64,000 nucleotides of DNA from Pseudomonadota bacterium. Its GTDB lineage: Bacteria > Pseudomonadota > Gammaproteobacteria > Xanthomonadales > Rhodanobacteraceae. The stretch spans positions 129,083 to 193,082 of the forward strand of contig JAEWGO010000021.1 in assembly GCA_023388255.1 (NCBI GenBank), read 5' to 3'. Below are positions 23,598-34,117 of the stretch, in pieces. The notes beneath the pieces were generated by a model. The model was not told the origin of the DNA and ran no database searches. It worked only from the letters and a program-made list of their open reading frames with translations. Each line of letters starts with the position of its first letter. Positions within the stretch are counted from its first letter, which is position 1. Position numbers and translations under genes: made by a program.

Positions 23598-24050
23598 ATG
23601 CGTATTTTAATGGTGTGCATGGGCAACATCTGTCGCTCGCCAATCGCGGCGACGGTGGCGCGCGTCGAGCTGGCGCGCGCCGGCATCGCGGCGGAGGTCG
23701 ACTCGGCCGGCACCGAGGACTATCACATCGGCGATCGGGCGGATCGACGAGCGATCGAGGTTGCCGAGGCGCATGGCTACGCGCTTGCGGCACATCGGGC
23801 GCGGCAGGTACGGGGCGAGGATTTCGAGACGTTCGACCATTTGTTCGCGATGGACCGCGTCAACCTGCGTGCACTGCAGCGGTTCCGTCCCGCGCAGCGG
23901 GGCATCGAACCCGTGCTTTTGCTCGGCGAGGCGGAAGTGCCCGATCCGTATTACGGCACGATGCAGGACTTCGAGCATGTCGTTTCACTGGCGCGCACGG
24001 GGGTGGCGGCGCTGCTCGCGCGCCTGCGCGAACCACCTCGTCAGGCTTGA
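23598..24050 (+). CDS. Low-molecular-weight protein tyrosine phosphatase
   Basis: 150 residues from ATG 23598 (MRILMVCMGNICRSPIA). The CX5R catalytic loop is CMGNICR followed by SP, and the general acid motif DPYYG is near residue 117; both are intact. The fold is the usual LMW-PTP, acting on phosphotyrosine in the cytoplasm, often in exopolysaccharide or stress control. An in-frame ATG at 23580 would add 6 residues; the start at 23598 matches family N-termini. It is the first host-type gene after the prophage. Confidence 0.88.
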   Translation: MRILMVCMGNICRSPIAATVARVELARAGIAAEVDSAGTEDYHIGDRADRRAIEVAEAHGYALAAHRARQVRGEDFETFDHLFAMDRVNLRALQRFRPAQRGIEPVLLLGEAEVPDPYYGTMQDFEHVVSLARTGVAALLARLREPPRQA

Positions 24051-24315
24051 CGAGAACATCGCGCCGACGTCGAAAGATTGCCGTAAGAGGCATGCGGCAC
24101 CATACTCCGCGCGCGCCGCGATCCGGCGCGCATTTCCAACCGAGAGGTTCCCTTCGTGGACAGTTGCAGTAGCCCCAGACGAAGCAGCGCTGCCACCACG
24201 GAGCGAATGGCCGGATGAACCTTGCCTGCGTCGCAACGACGACGCACTGACAACGATTCCGGCGATTCCCGCGGCGGCAGCGTGATCCGCACCACCGCCC
24301 GCATCCGGAGTCGCC
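24051..24315 (+). other. Leader of the Mg-transporter gene with small hairpins
   Basis: 265 bp without a convincing gene. It contains a GNRA-type hairpin AACC-GAGA-GGTT (near 24138-24151) and a stem CTTCGT/ACGAAG enclosing about 22 nt. Genes of this family are often controlled by a structured Mg2+-responsive leader, but the sequence does not show the ykoK/M-box or yybP-ykoY consensus that I can recognise. Regulatory function is unproven. Confidence 0.3.
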
Positions 24316-27009
24316 ATGTTCAAGTTCACCCTCTTCACCGCCTCGGTGCCCGCCGCGCTGCGCGTCAACGGCAGTGATGCGCGCCGCAACAGCCAGGCCG
24401 CCCATCCGCTGCTCGACTTCGTCCGCATCGACGGCACCGAAACGCTCGCGCGCCTCGGCGTCAGCGGTGAGGGATTGTCCGGGCCCGAGGTCGAGGCACG
24501 GTTGCAGGAATACGGCCCCAACGTCGTCGCGCAGGAGAAAAAGAAGTCCTTCCTGGTCGAGATCGCGCAGCGCTTCTTCACCAACCCGATCAACATCCTG
24601 CTGACCGTGCTGGCGGTCGTGTCGTGGCTCGGCGACGACGCGGTCGGGGCGGCGATCATGCTGGCGATGGTGTTCATGGCGGTGTTCCTGTCGTACTTCC
24701 AGGAGGCGCGTACCGGCCGCGCGGTCGAGCAGTTGCGCAGCATGGTCAGCAACACCGCTACTGCACGGCGCGTGCCGGAGCCGCTGGACAGCGGCGACGA
24801 GGATGAAGTCTCGGTCGTGCAGGCCGCGCAGAAGACCGAAGTGCCGATCGACCGGCTCGTGCCGGGTGACGTCGTGCACTTGTCCGCGGGCGACATGATT
24901 CCGGCCGATCTGCGCCTGCTCGGCGCGAAGGACTTGTTCGTCAACCAGTCCGCGCTGACCGGCGAATCGATGCCGGTCGAGAAATTCGCCGGCGTCGATG
25001 CCGACGCGAAGGTGCCGCTGGAAGCGCGCAACCTCTGCTTCATGGGCAGCAACGTGATCAGCGGCAGCGCGACCGGCGTGATCGCGGCGACCGGTAGTCG
25101 CACCTATTTCGGTGCGCTCGCCGGCTCGCTGGTCGGCCAGCGTGTGCAGACCAGTTTCGACAAGGGCGTGCAGCGCTTCGCATGGCTGATGATCCGCTTC
25201 ATGGCGGTGATGGTGCCGATCGTTTTCCTGCTCAACGGCTTCATCAAGGGCGCCTGGCTCGATGCGTTCATGTTCGCAGTCGCGGTCGCGGTCGGCCTGA
25301 CCCCGGAAATGCTGCCGATGATCGTCACCATCAATCTCGCCAAGGGCGCGATGGCGATGGCGAAGAAGGACGTGATCGTCAAACGCCTCAACGCAATCCA
25401 GAACTTCGGCGCGATCGACGTGCTGTGCACCGACAAGACCGGCACGCTGACGCAGGACAAGGTGATCCTCGAACGCCACGTCGACGTCAATGGCGACGAA
25501 GACGAATCGGTGCTCGACTTCGCCTTCCTCAACAGCCACTACCAGACCGGCCTCAAGAACCTGCTCGACGTTGCCGTGCTCGACAGCGTCGACGAGGCGA
25601 CGCGCGCGCGCCTGCAGGGCGAATACACGCTGGTCGACGAAGTGCCCTTCGATTTCACGCGTCGGCGCATGTCGGTGGTCGTGCGCGATCGCGCCGGCCA
25701 GCATTATCTGATCGCGAAGGGCGCCGTGGCCGAGACGGTCGGCATCTGCAGCGCGTTGCGCGCGCCGGAAGGCACGGATGCTGCTGCCCCACGATCGCTG
25801 GCCGAGGCGCGCGATGTCGCGCGCGACATGAACGACGACGGCTTTCGCGTCATCGCGCTCGGCGTGCGCGAGATCGAGGCGAAGGCCGCGTATTCGCTCG
25901 CCGACGAAATCGATCTCACCTTGATGGGCTTCATCGCGTTCCTCGATCCGCCCAAGGACAGCGCCGCCGACGCGATCAAGGCGCTGAACGAGAACGGCGT
26001 CGCCGTGAAGATCCTGACCGGCGACAACGACATCGTCACGCGCAACGTCTGCCGCCAGGTCGGTTTCGAGGTCAGCCGTTATCTCATCGGCCAGCAGGTC
26101 GAAGCGATGAGCGACGATGAACTGACCATCGCCACGCGCGACACGCAGGTGTTTGCGCGCCTCAATCCGCAGCAGAAGGTGCGCGTGATCGAGGCGCTGC
26201 ATCGCGACGGCCACGTGGTCGGCTTCATGGGCGACGGCATCAACGACGGTCCTGCATTGCGCGCGGCCGATGTCGGCATCTCGGTCGACACCGCGGTCGA
26301 CATCGCCAAGGAAGCGGCCGACATCATCCTGCTCGAAAAGAGCCTGATGGTGCTGGAGGAGGGCGTGCTCGAAGGCCGCAAGGTGTTCGGCAACATCCTC
26401 AAGTACATCAAGATGACCGCCAGCTCGAACTTCGGCAACATGTTCAGCGTGCTCGGCGCCAGCGCGTTCCTGCCATTCCTGCCGATGGCGGCGGTGCAGA
26501 TCCTGCTCAACAACCTGCTCTACGATTTCTCGCAGACCTCGGTCGCCAGCGACGATGTCGACAAGGAATACCTGGCCAAGCCGCGTCAGTGGGACATGCC
26601 GGCGATCACGCGCTTCGTGCTGTTCATCGGCCCGATCAGCTCGATCTTCGACTATGCCACGTTCGCGCTGATGTGGTTCGTGTTCAAGGCGAACACGCCC
26701 GAGCACGCGACCCTGTTCCAGACCGGCTGGTTCGTCGAGTCGCTACTGTCGCAGACCCTGATCGTGCATGTGATCCGCACCGGCAAGATCCCGTTCCTCG
26801 AAAGCCGCGCCAGCCTGCCGCTGACCTTGACCGGCCTCGCGATCTGCGCGGCCGGTGCGCTCCTGCCTTATTCGCCGCTGGCCGCTAAATTCGGCTTCGC
26901 GCCTTTGCCGGGCATGTACTGGCTGTACCTGGTGGTGATTCTCGGCACATACATGCTGCTGACGCAGTTCGTGAAGGCACGGCTGATCCGGCGGTTCGGG
27001 ATGCTGTAG
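24316..27009 (+). CDS. mgtA: Magnesium-translocating P-type ATPase
   Basis: 897 residues, a P3B-type ATPase importing Mg2+ across the inner membrane. Seen: the actuator motif SALTGESMPVEKF, phosphorylation motif CTDKTGTLTQDK (about residues 372-383), KILTGDN and GDGINDGPALRAADVGISVD in the hinge, paired N-terminal membrane helices (ILLTVLAVVSWLGDDAVGAA), helices 3-4 with VGLTPEMLPMIV, and a six-helix C-terminal bundle. The long cytosolic N-terminal segment with YGPNVVAQEKKKSF matches MgtA/MgtB. All key residues are present. It has its own leader and no operon partner. Confidence 0.93.
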   Translation: MFKFTLFTASVPAALRVNGSDARRNSQAAHPLLDFVRIDGTETLARLGVSGEGLSGPEVEARLQEYGPNVVAQEKKKSFLVEIAQRFFTNPINILLTVLAVVSWLGDDAVGAAIMLAMVFMAVFLSYFQEARTGRAVEQLRSMVSNTATARRVPEPLDSGDEDEVSVVQAAQKTEVPIDRLVPGDVVHLSAGDMIPADLRLLGAKDLFVNQSALTGESMPVEKFAGVDADAKVPLEARNLCFMGSNVISGSATGVIAATGSRTYFGALAGSLVGQRVQTSFDKGVQRFAWLMIRFMAVMVPIVFLLNGFIKGAWLDAFMFAVAVAVGLTPEMLPMIVTINLAKGAMAMAKKDVIVKRLNAIQNFGAIDVLCTDKTGTLTQDKVILERHVDVNGDEDESVLDFAFLNSHYQTGLKNLLDVAVLDSVDEATRARLQGEYTLVDEVPFDFTRRRMSVVVRDRAGQHYLIAKGAVAETVGICSALRAPEGTDAAAPRSLAEARDVARDMNDDGFRVIALGVREIEAKAAYSLADEIDLTLMGFIAFLDPPKDSAADAIKALNENGVAVKILTGDNDIVTRNVCRQVGFEVSRYLIGQQVEAMSDDELTIATRDTQVFARLNPQQKVRVIEALHRDGHVVGFMGDGINDGPALRAADVGISVDTAVDIAKEAADIILLEKSLMVLEEGVLEGRKVFGNILKYIKMTASSNFGNMFSVLGASAFLPFLPMAAVQILLNNLLYDFSQTSVASDDVDKEYLAKPRQWDMPAITRFVLFIGPISSIFDYATFALMWFVFKANTPEHATLFQTGWFVESLLSQTLIVHVIRTGKIPFLESRASLPLTLTGLAICAAGALLPYSPLAAKFGFAPLPGMYWLYLVVILGTYMLLTQFVKARLIRRFGML

Positions 27010-27066
27010 TCAAGCATCGCGCGGCCGCGGCGACGATCGCGCGGGAATCCGTGCGCAGGGGGACGC

Positions 27067-28812
27067 TCAGCATTTCGGGTCGACGGGCGGAGCCGGCGCC
27101 GCCGGTTCGCCGATTCTGTGCCCCGATTCCGCGAACGTCGCCATGACGTGTGGGTCGATATGGGTGGGTGTCCTCGTTTCACCGACCACGCGATCCTGCA
27201 GCAGTCCGGCGCGCTCCAGCGCCGGCCAGACCAGCGCGGCCAGATGCGAGTGGATGCGCTTCAAGTCGCGCAGGATGCGCAGGTAGACATCGCCACCCTG
27301 CGCGGGCGGCCGGCGTTCGCGCAACTCGCGCAGGTGCCGCTCCGAGGCCTCGTTCTCCACCCGCCACAACGCATTCTTGCGCGCGGCCAGCGCTTGCGCC
27401 GCGCGCAGGTCGTTGCGCAGGAACACGGCCAGGCCGAGGCGCAGGCTCTGCATGACCTGACCATGCATCGCGGCGAGGTCCTGGATGTCGTCGGCGGAAA
27501 AATCCTGCCCGCTTTGCGCCTTCTTCGCGGCGAATTCCATCAGGTTGTTCGCGGTGATGTCGCCGATGTGTTCGATGTTGATCACGAACACGAGGATTTC
27601 CTGGCTGCGTTCGCCGTCTTCCTCGTTCAGCGCCTATCCGCCGAGATCGGCGAGGTATTCGCGGATCGCCACGCCGAGCCGGTCGAGTGAGCCGTCCATG
27701 CGGCTGATCGCGGTGGCGCGGCTGCGGTCGTTCTTGCCGAACACTTCGACCAGGCCCTTCAGCATGTTCTCGACCATGTCGGCCATGCGCATCGCCTCGC
27801 GCGCGGCGTTGGCCAGCGCGACGCCGGGCGATTCCAGCGCGGCTTCGTCGAGGTACTGTGGCAAGCCCGGATCGTCCGGTCGCGGCGGTTCGGGCAACAG
27901 GCGCACGAGCAGGCGTGCGAGGCCATCGAGCGGCGCGATGAACACGAGCGCCAGTGCGAGGTTGAACGCGGTGTGGAAGTTCACCGCGATGCGCGCCGCA
28001 GTGTCGCCGAGCGGCGCCAGCAGTGCCGCGATCGGCTGCAGCAGCGGCAGGCAGACGAGGCATCCGGCAAGGCGCACCAGCAGGTTGCCGAGCGGCAGGC
28101 GTCGCGCGACCGGGGTGTCTGCATCGAACAACGCCGGCAAGGTGCCGCCAAGATTCGCGCCGAGCACCAGCGCCAGTGCGCCGGGGCCGCCCACTACGCC
28201 GGCACTCGCCAGCGAGGCGATCAGCAGCACCACGGCGACGCTGGAATGGCAGGCCCAGGTCAGCAGTGCGGCGACCAGCATCGCCAGCACCGGCTCATCG
28301 ACCAGGCTGTGCAGCACCGCGCGCAGCGCCACGGCGTTCTCCACCGGAGCCAGTGCCAGCACCAGCAGATGCAGCGCGAGCGGCATCAGGCCGAGGCCGA
28401 TACCGACGCGGCCGATATTGGCCAAACGCACGTCGTCGCTGCGCCGGTACATGATCACGCCGATCAGCACGAGGATCGGTGCGACGACCGCGATATCGAA
28501 CGACAGCAATTGCACGATCAGCGTGGTGCCGACGTTCGCGCCGAGCATCACCGCCAGCCCGGGCGCGAGGCCGAGGAATCCGCTGGCGGCGAACGAGGTG
28601 GCCATCATGCCGGTCGCGGTACTGCTCTGAAGCAGTGCAGTGACGGCGAGGCCGAAGCCGAATGCGCTCAGGCGATGGCCGAGATAGCGGCCGAGCCAGC
28701 GCCGCAGTGCGCTGCCGTAGCCGCGCAGCACGCCGCTGGTGACCATGTGCGTGCCCCACAGCAGCAGGGCGACGTAGCCGGCGATGTCGAGCAGGGCGAG
28801 GGTTCCGTTCAT
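27067..28812 (-). pseudogene. Na/Pi cotransporter family gene interrupted by an in-frame TAG
   Basis: From ATG 28812 the frame encodes a Na+/phosphate cotransporter of the NptA/YjbB type. It has the paired QSSTATG repeat region (ALLQSSTATGMMATSF; ANVGTTLIVQLLSFD) and about nine membrane helices, followed by a PhoU-like helical domain. TAG at 27634-27636 stops it after ...REYLADLGG. The same frame then continues ALNEEDGERSQEIL and VFVINIEHIGDITANNLMEF to 27067. Without the TAG the protein would be 581 residues, normal for the family. A single CAG-to-TAG change would explain it. A sequencing error is also possible. Confidence 0.8.
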
Positions 28813-29466
28813 CGGTGTACTCCGGTGACGATGCGCGCCGTCACATGGTGTCATGGCGTGCGGGTGCGCGGCTGCGCGCGAGCGCGGTGACGCGCGATCA
28901 TGTCCGCTGATCAATACGTCGATATTGCCGGCGCCGCCGCGTTTGGTGCCGGAACCCGGTTCCAGCGGCACTCGGACAGTAGGGATTGCGGGCAGAGTTG
29001 CCAGCGAGCCTGCGGCGGCATCCGCGCGGTGCGGTCGACGGATCGAACGGACGTGGCGCCGGCATGGTCGCGCAGGCCACGGCGGGCCGGATCGGGCGGA
29101 AGTGGAACGATGGCGCCGCGTGCGTGCGACGGAAACGGCGTGCGATCGAGCTTCATGGCTTGCCTCGGTCTTGCCGGACGGCAACCGCGGCGAGCCGGAC
29201 TTCCCCAGTCGAGGAATGCGCCGGTCGACCGAACACCGTCGCCGCAGGCGTTCAGTTGCGGATCAACATCGACAGCCGCGGCAGGGCGCGGTCGCCGACT
29301 GGCTTCGGTTTCGGGATGCCCGATCCGCCGGGGCGCGCGGATGCCAATCCCGCCTCCGAAGCCGGTAGACCGGTCGAACGTCTGCGGATGCTTGATCGGC
29401 CTGCGTCGACCCGCATCTTTACGAAGCCGTATCACGCGGTGAGACAGGGCCGCGCACAATAGCCGC
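28813..29466. other. Long intergenic region, no gene recognised
   Basis: 654 bp between divergently transcribed cotransporter and lhr genes. Open frames on both strands look like GC-rich noise (no family-like motifs, no good ribosome sites, Arg-rich translations). It must hold both promoters. Decayed coding sequence from an older gene cannot be excluded. Confidence 0.4.
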
Positions 29467-32400
29467 ATGACGCTCGATACCTTCCATCCCGCAGTCGCGA
29501 ACTGGTTTCGCGGCGCGTTCGAGGCGCCAACGCCTGCGCAGGTCGAGGCGTGGCCGGCGATCGCCTCCGGCCGGCACACGCTGATTGCTGCCCCGACCGG
29601 TTCGGGCAAGACCCTGGCTGCATTCCTCGCCGCAATCGACGACCTGGTCCGGCGCGGCATCGAAAGCGCGCTGCCGGACGAAACCGCAGTGGTCTACGTG
29701 TCGCCATTGAAGGCATTGTCGAACGACGTGCGCATCAACCTCGAAGCGCCGCTCGATGGCATCCGAGACGAACTGCTGCAGATGTGGCTGCCCGACGTCG
29801 AGATCCGCACGATGGTGCGCACCGGCGACACCCCGCAGGCCGATCGCGACAAGATGCGCAAGCGGCCGCCACACATCGTGGTGACGACGCCGGAATCGCT
29901 GTACATCCTGCTCGGCTCGGAATCCGGCCGGCGCATGCTGGCGACCACGCGCACGGTGATCGTCGACGAAATCCACGCGCTCGCGCCGAACAAGCGCGGT
30001 GCGCATCTGGCGCTGTCGCTGGAGCGGCTCGACGAATTGTGCGAACGACGGTTGGTGCGCATCGGCTTGTCGGCGACGCAGAAGCCGATCGAAGAAGTGG
30101 CGAGGTTTCTGGCGGGTGTGGATCAAGCAGTCGTCCATGACGCGTCGGCTAGTCGGCATCCTGCCTCCTCCGAAACCGATGAGCGCGATGCCGGAAGGCA
30201 TCGCGCAAGCGCATCGGTTTCGATCGTCGACGCCGGCCACGCCCGCCCGCGCGATCTCGCAATCGAACTGCCCGAGGCGCCGCTCGAAGCGGTGATGTCC
30301 GGCGACCAATGGAACCAGGTCCACGCGCGCCTCGAACACCTGATCGGCGAACATCGCACCACGCTGATCTTCGTCAACACGCGGCGCATGGCCGAGCGCC
30401 TTGCGCGGCATTTGAGCGAACGCCTCGGCAAGGACAAGGTCACCGCGCACCACGGCAGCATGGCCAAGGAAAAGCGTTTCGACGCCGAACAGCGCCTGAA
30501 ACGCGGCGACCTGTCGGCGCTGGTCGCGACCTCATCGCTCGAACTCGGCATCGACATCGGCGACGTCGATCTCGTCTGCCAGATCGGCTCGCCGCGCGCG
30601 ATCGCCGCGTTTCTGCAACGCGTCGGCCGTTCCGGCCACGCGGTCGACGGCACGCCGAAAGGGCGTTTGTTTCCTCAGTCGCGCGACGAACTGGTCGAAT
30701 GCACGGCCTTGCTCGATGCGGTGCGCCGCGGTGAACTGGATACCTTGCATGTCGAACGCACGTCGCTCGATGTGTTGGCGCAGCAGATCGTCGCCGAGGT
30801 CGCCTGTCGCGAATGGAACGAGGATGATCTGTTCGCGCTGGTGCGGCGGGCGTATCCGTTCGCCGAGCTCGCGCGGGAACAGTTCACTGCGGTCGTGCGC
30901 ATGCTGGCCGACGGCTTCACGACGCGGCGCGGCCCGCGCAGCGCGTGGCTGCACCGCGATGCGGTCAACGGAATCCTGCGCGCGAGCCGCGGCGCGCGCC
31001 TGACCGCGATCACTTCCGGCGGCGCGATTCCCGACACGGCCGACTACGAAGTCGTGCTTGAACCGCAGTCGATCATGATCGGCAGCGTGCACGAGGATTT
31101 CGCGGTCGAAAGCATCGCCGGCGACATCTTCCAGCTCGGCAACCAGTCGTACCGCATCCTGCGCGTCGAGCGGGGGCGCGTGCGCGTGGACGATGCGCAG
31201 GGTGCACCGCCGACGATCCCGTTCTGGCTCGGCGAGGCGCTCGGACGCAGCGATGAGCTGTCGTTGGCGGTGTCACGCCTGCGTCAGGAAATTTCCGATC
31301 GCGTATCCTCGCATGCGGGGAGTGATGGCGTCAGCGATGCGGCCAGCCGCGGTGATGTGCAAGCGAACGGCACAATGGCCGCCGCCGCTCGCACAGCCGC
31401 CGAGGAATGGCTGGTCGATACGGTCGGCATCGGCCCGTCCGCGGCGCGCCAGCTGGTCGACTACCTCGCCAGCGCGAAAATCGCGCTCGGCGTGTTGCCG
31501 ACGCATTCCACGCTTGCGATGGAGCGGTTTTTCGATGAATCGGGCGGCACCCAGCTCATCATCCATTCACCGCTAGGCAGCCGCCTCAATCGTGCCTGGG
31601 GTCTCGCGCTGCGCAAGCGCTTCTGCCGCACGTTCAATTTCGAACTGCAGGCTGCGGCCACCGAGGATGCGATCATCCTTTCGCTGTCGACCAGCCACAG
31701 TTTTCCGCTGGAAGACGTTGCCCGCTACCTGCACTCGTCCTCGGTGCGCGACGTGCTGGTGCAGGCGCTGCTGGATGCGCCGATGTTCGGCGTGCGCTGG
31801 CGCTGGAACGCGACGACCGCGCTCGCGTTGCCGCGCTTCCAGGGCGGCAGCAAGGTCGCTCCGCAATTGCAGCGGATGCGCGCGGAAGACCTGCTTGCGA
31901 CGGTGTTTCCGGATCAGGTGGCATGCCTCGAAAACATCGTCGGTGAACGCCAGATTCCCGACCATCCGCTGGTCGAGCAGACCCTGCGCGACTGCCTGCA
32001 CGGCGCGATGGACATCGATGGCCTGATCGCCTTGCTGCAAGGCCTAGAACAGGGCCGCGTGCGCATCGTCGCGCGCGACCTCACCGGGCCATCGCCACTG
32101 GCGGCGGAAATCCTCGGCGCCCGGCCCTATGCATTTCTCGACGACGCGCCGCTGGAAGAGCGCCGCACGCAGGCGGTGTCGAGCCGACGCTGGGCCGATC
32201 CCGAAAGCGCAGACGACCTCGCCCGTCTCGATCCGGATGCGATCGCCGCAGTGCGCGAGGAAGCGTGGCCCGAGTCGCGCTCGCCGGACGAACTGCATGC
32301 CGCGCTGGTCGGCATCGCCTTCATCACCGACGCCGAAGCGCGCGCGAACCACGGTTGGCCGGAGTGGCTGGCGAAGCTGGCCGCGGACCGACGCGTGACG

Positions 32401-33972
32401 CGCATTCCGGTAGCCGGTGGCGGCATATGGATCACCGCCGAGCGCCTGCCGCAATTCGACGCGATGCTGGCTTCGGCGCAGTGCCAGCCCGTGATCGCTG
32501 CGCCGGCCGAATACGCCGCCGTCGCATGGACGCCCGAGGACGCACTGGTTGACGTCCTGCGTGCGCGAATGACCGCGCTTGGACCGACGCGAGCGGGCGA
32601 TATCGCAGGATCGCTCGGCATTGGGCAGGGCGATGTCGACATCGCACTGCTCGCGCTCGAATCCGACGGTTTCGTGATGCGCGGACGCTTCACGGCGCAG
32701 GCGCTGGAGGCGGACTCGGAAATCGAATGGTGCGAACGTCACCTGCTTGCGCGCATCCATCGCTATACGGTCAAACGGCTGCGCCGCGAGATCGAGCCGA
32801 TCGAGCCCCGCGACTTCATGCGCTTCCTGTTCGATTGGCAGCATGTCGCGCCCGGTTCACGTGTCAGTGGCCCGGACGCACTGGCCGGCGTGCTCGCGCA
32901 GCTCGAAGGATTCGAGGCGCCGGCGTCCGCGTGGGAGAGCGAACTCCTGCCGGCGCGCATCGATGCCTACGAGATCGCCTGGCTCGACGCGCTGTGCCAG
33001 TCTGGCCGCGTCGTCTGGTCGCGCCTGCGCGAGCGCAAGGCGGGCACTCCCGAGCACGCCGGCGGACCGGTGCGTGCGACGCCAACCGTGCTGCTGCAGC
33101 GACGCAACCTCGATGCGTGGATGAACTTCGGCGGCATCGCAGCGGACACGATGCCGACGGTGTCGTCGCGCGCGCAGGCAGTAGCCGACCATCTTCGTGC
33201 GAATGGCGCTTCGTTCTTCGACGAGCTGCTGTCCGGTACGCGCCTGTTGCATGTCGAGTTGGAAAACGCGCTCGGTGAGTTGGTCGCGTCGGGGCTGGTC
33301 AATTCGGATGGTTTCAGCGGCCTGCGTGCGTTGCTGGTGCCGTCGGCGAAGCGTCCTTCGGCACAACGCCGGCACGGGCGCCGCCGTTCCCTGTTCGGCA
33401 TCGAGGACGCCGGCCGCTGGTCGCTGGTGCGCAATCGGGTAGTGCCCGAGACGATCCGTGGCCGACCGCAGGTCGACGGTGCGTCGGTCGAACACATCGC
33501 ACGCGTGCTGCTGCGCCGTTACGGCGTCGTCTGCTGGCGCTTGCTCGCGCACGAGGCCGAATGGCTGCCGCCGTGGCGCGAATTGCTGCGCACTTTTCAT
33601 CGTCTCGAAGCACGCGGGGAAATCCGCGGCGGTCGTTTCATCGCCGGAGTGGCGGGCGAGCAGTTCGCGTTGCCGGAGGCGATCGCATCGCTGCGCAGCG
33701 TGCGCCAGCGCGCATCGGACGGAACGCTGGTCTGCATCTGCGGCGCCGATCCGCTCAACCTCGTCGGCAGCCTGATCGCCGGCGACAAGGTGCCGCGACT
33801 GACCGGGGCGCGCGTGCTCTATCGCGACGGCGTGCCGGTGGCGGCGCGCGTAGCCGGCCAGGTCCGGTTCATCGGCGTGTTCGATCCGGCTGAGGAATAC
33901 GTCATGCGGAACACGTTGCTGCGGGGCGTCGAGCGCCGCGTCGCAGCGGGTGGGGGTGGCGAGGAAGAGTGA
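29467..33972 (+). CDS. lhr: Long helicase-related protein Lhr (1501 aa)
   Basis: A superfamily 2 3'-5' ATP-dependent DNA/RNA-DNA helicase implicated in DNA repair. N-terminal helicase core: Q-motif TPAQVEAWPAIASGRHTL, Walker A APTGSGKTLAAF (residues about 42-53), DEIH box (VDEIHALAPNKRG, about 165-178), SATQKP, then ATSSLELGIDIGDVDLV and QRVGRSGH. A variable linker (about 225-250) follows motif III. The long C-terminal half (residues about 850-1501) matches the Lhr-core extension. The length equals the E. coli and mycobacterial long forms. The ATG at 29467 is chosen because it begins the core directly. Confidence 0.93.
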   Translation: MTLDTFHPAVANWFRGAFEAPTPAQVEAWPAIASGRHTLIAAPTGSGKTLAAFLAAIDDLVRRGIESALPDETAVVYVSPLKALSNDVRINLEAPLDGIRDELLQMWLPDVEIRTMVRTGDTPQADRDKMRKRPPHIVVTTPESLYILLGSESGRRMLATTRTVIVDEIHALAPNKRGAHLALSLERLDELCERRLVRIGLSATQKPIEEVARFLAGVDQAVVHDASASRHPASSETDERDAGRHRASASVSIVDAGHARPRDLAIELPEAPLEAVMSGDQWNQVHARLEHLIGEHRTTLIFVNTRRMAERLARHLSERLGKDKVTAHHGSMAKEKRFDAEQRLKRGDLSALVATSSLELGIDIGDVDLVCQIGSPRAIAAFLQRVGRSGHAVDGTPKGRLFPQSRDELVECTALLDAVRRGELDTLHVERTSLDVLAQQIVAEVACREWNEDDLFALVRRAYPFAELAREQFTAVVRMLADGFTTRRGPRSAWLHRDAVNGILRASRGARLTAITSGGAIPDTADYEVVLEPQSIMIGSVHEDFAVESIAGDIFQLGNQSYRILRVERGRVRVDDAQGAPPTIPFWLGEALGRSDELSLAVSRLRQEISDRVSSHAGSDGVSDAASRGDVQANGTMAAAARTAAEEWLVDTVGIGPSAARQLVDYLASAKIALGVLPTHSTLAMERFFDESGGTQLIIHSPLGSRLNRAWGLALRKRFCRTFNFELQAAATEDAIILSLSTSHSFPLEDVARYLHSSSVRDVLVQALLDAPMFGVRWRWNATTALALPRFQGGSKVAPQLQRMRAEDLLATVFPDQVACLENIVGERQIPDHPLVEQTLRDCLHGAMDIDGLIALLQGLEQGRVRIVARDLTGPSPLAAEILGARPYAFLDDAPLEERRTQAVSSRRWADPESADDLARLDPDAIAAVREEAWPESRSPDELHAALVGIAFITDAEARANHGWPEWLAKLAADRRVTRIPVAGGGIWITAERLPQFDAMLASAQCQPVIAAPAEYAAVAWTPEDALVDVLRARMTALGPTRAGDIAGSLGIGQGDVDIALLALESDGFVMRGRFTAQALEADSEIEWCERHLLARIHRYTVKRLRREIEPIEPRDFMRFLFDWQHVAPGSRVSGPDALAGVLAQLEGFEAPASAWESELLPARIDAYEIAWLDALCQSGRVVWSRLRERKAGTPEHAGGPVRATPTVLLQRRNLDAWMNFGGIAADTMPTVSSRAQAVADHLRANGASFFDELLSGTRLLHVELENALGELVASGLVNSDGFSGLRALLVPSAKRPSAQRRHGRRRSLFGIEDAGRWSLVRNRVVPETIRGRPQVDGASVEHIARVLLRRYGVVCWRLLAHEAEWLPPWRELLRTFHRLEARGEIRGGRFIAGVAGEQFALPEAIASLRSVRQRASDGTLVCICGADPLNLVGSLIAGDKVPRLTGARVLYRDGVPVAARVAGQVRFIGVFDPAEEYVMRNTLLRGVERRVAAGGGGEEE

Positions 33973-34117
33973 CGCCGCGATCGCGCACCGCGCTGCCGTC
34001 GGCGGCATCAGTATCGTGGCGCAGCCTGTGCCCGCTTTGCCTTTTTCGCACAAGTGACATGCTGGACGTCGGGTCATGGACTTCGTAGCCTAGTCGTTTG
34101 CTTTTCGGGGAAGCGGC

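Noticed and set aside
23860..26706. 948-residue minus-strand open frame opposite mgtA
   Set aside because: It is the antisense of a clear P-type ATPase in GC-rich DNA; the translation is His/Arg/Ala/Asp-rich without motifs or a ribosome site.
27634..27636. Recoded UAG (pyrrolysine-type) in the cotransporter gene
   Set aside because: No evidence of pyrrolysine machinery or context; a plain nonsense mutation or read error is simpler.
28900..29442. 180-residue plus-strand frame before lhr
   Set aside because: Arg/Cys-rich noise-like translation and no ribosome site; region left as non-coding.
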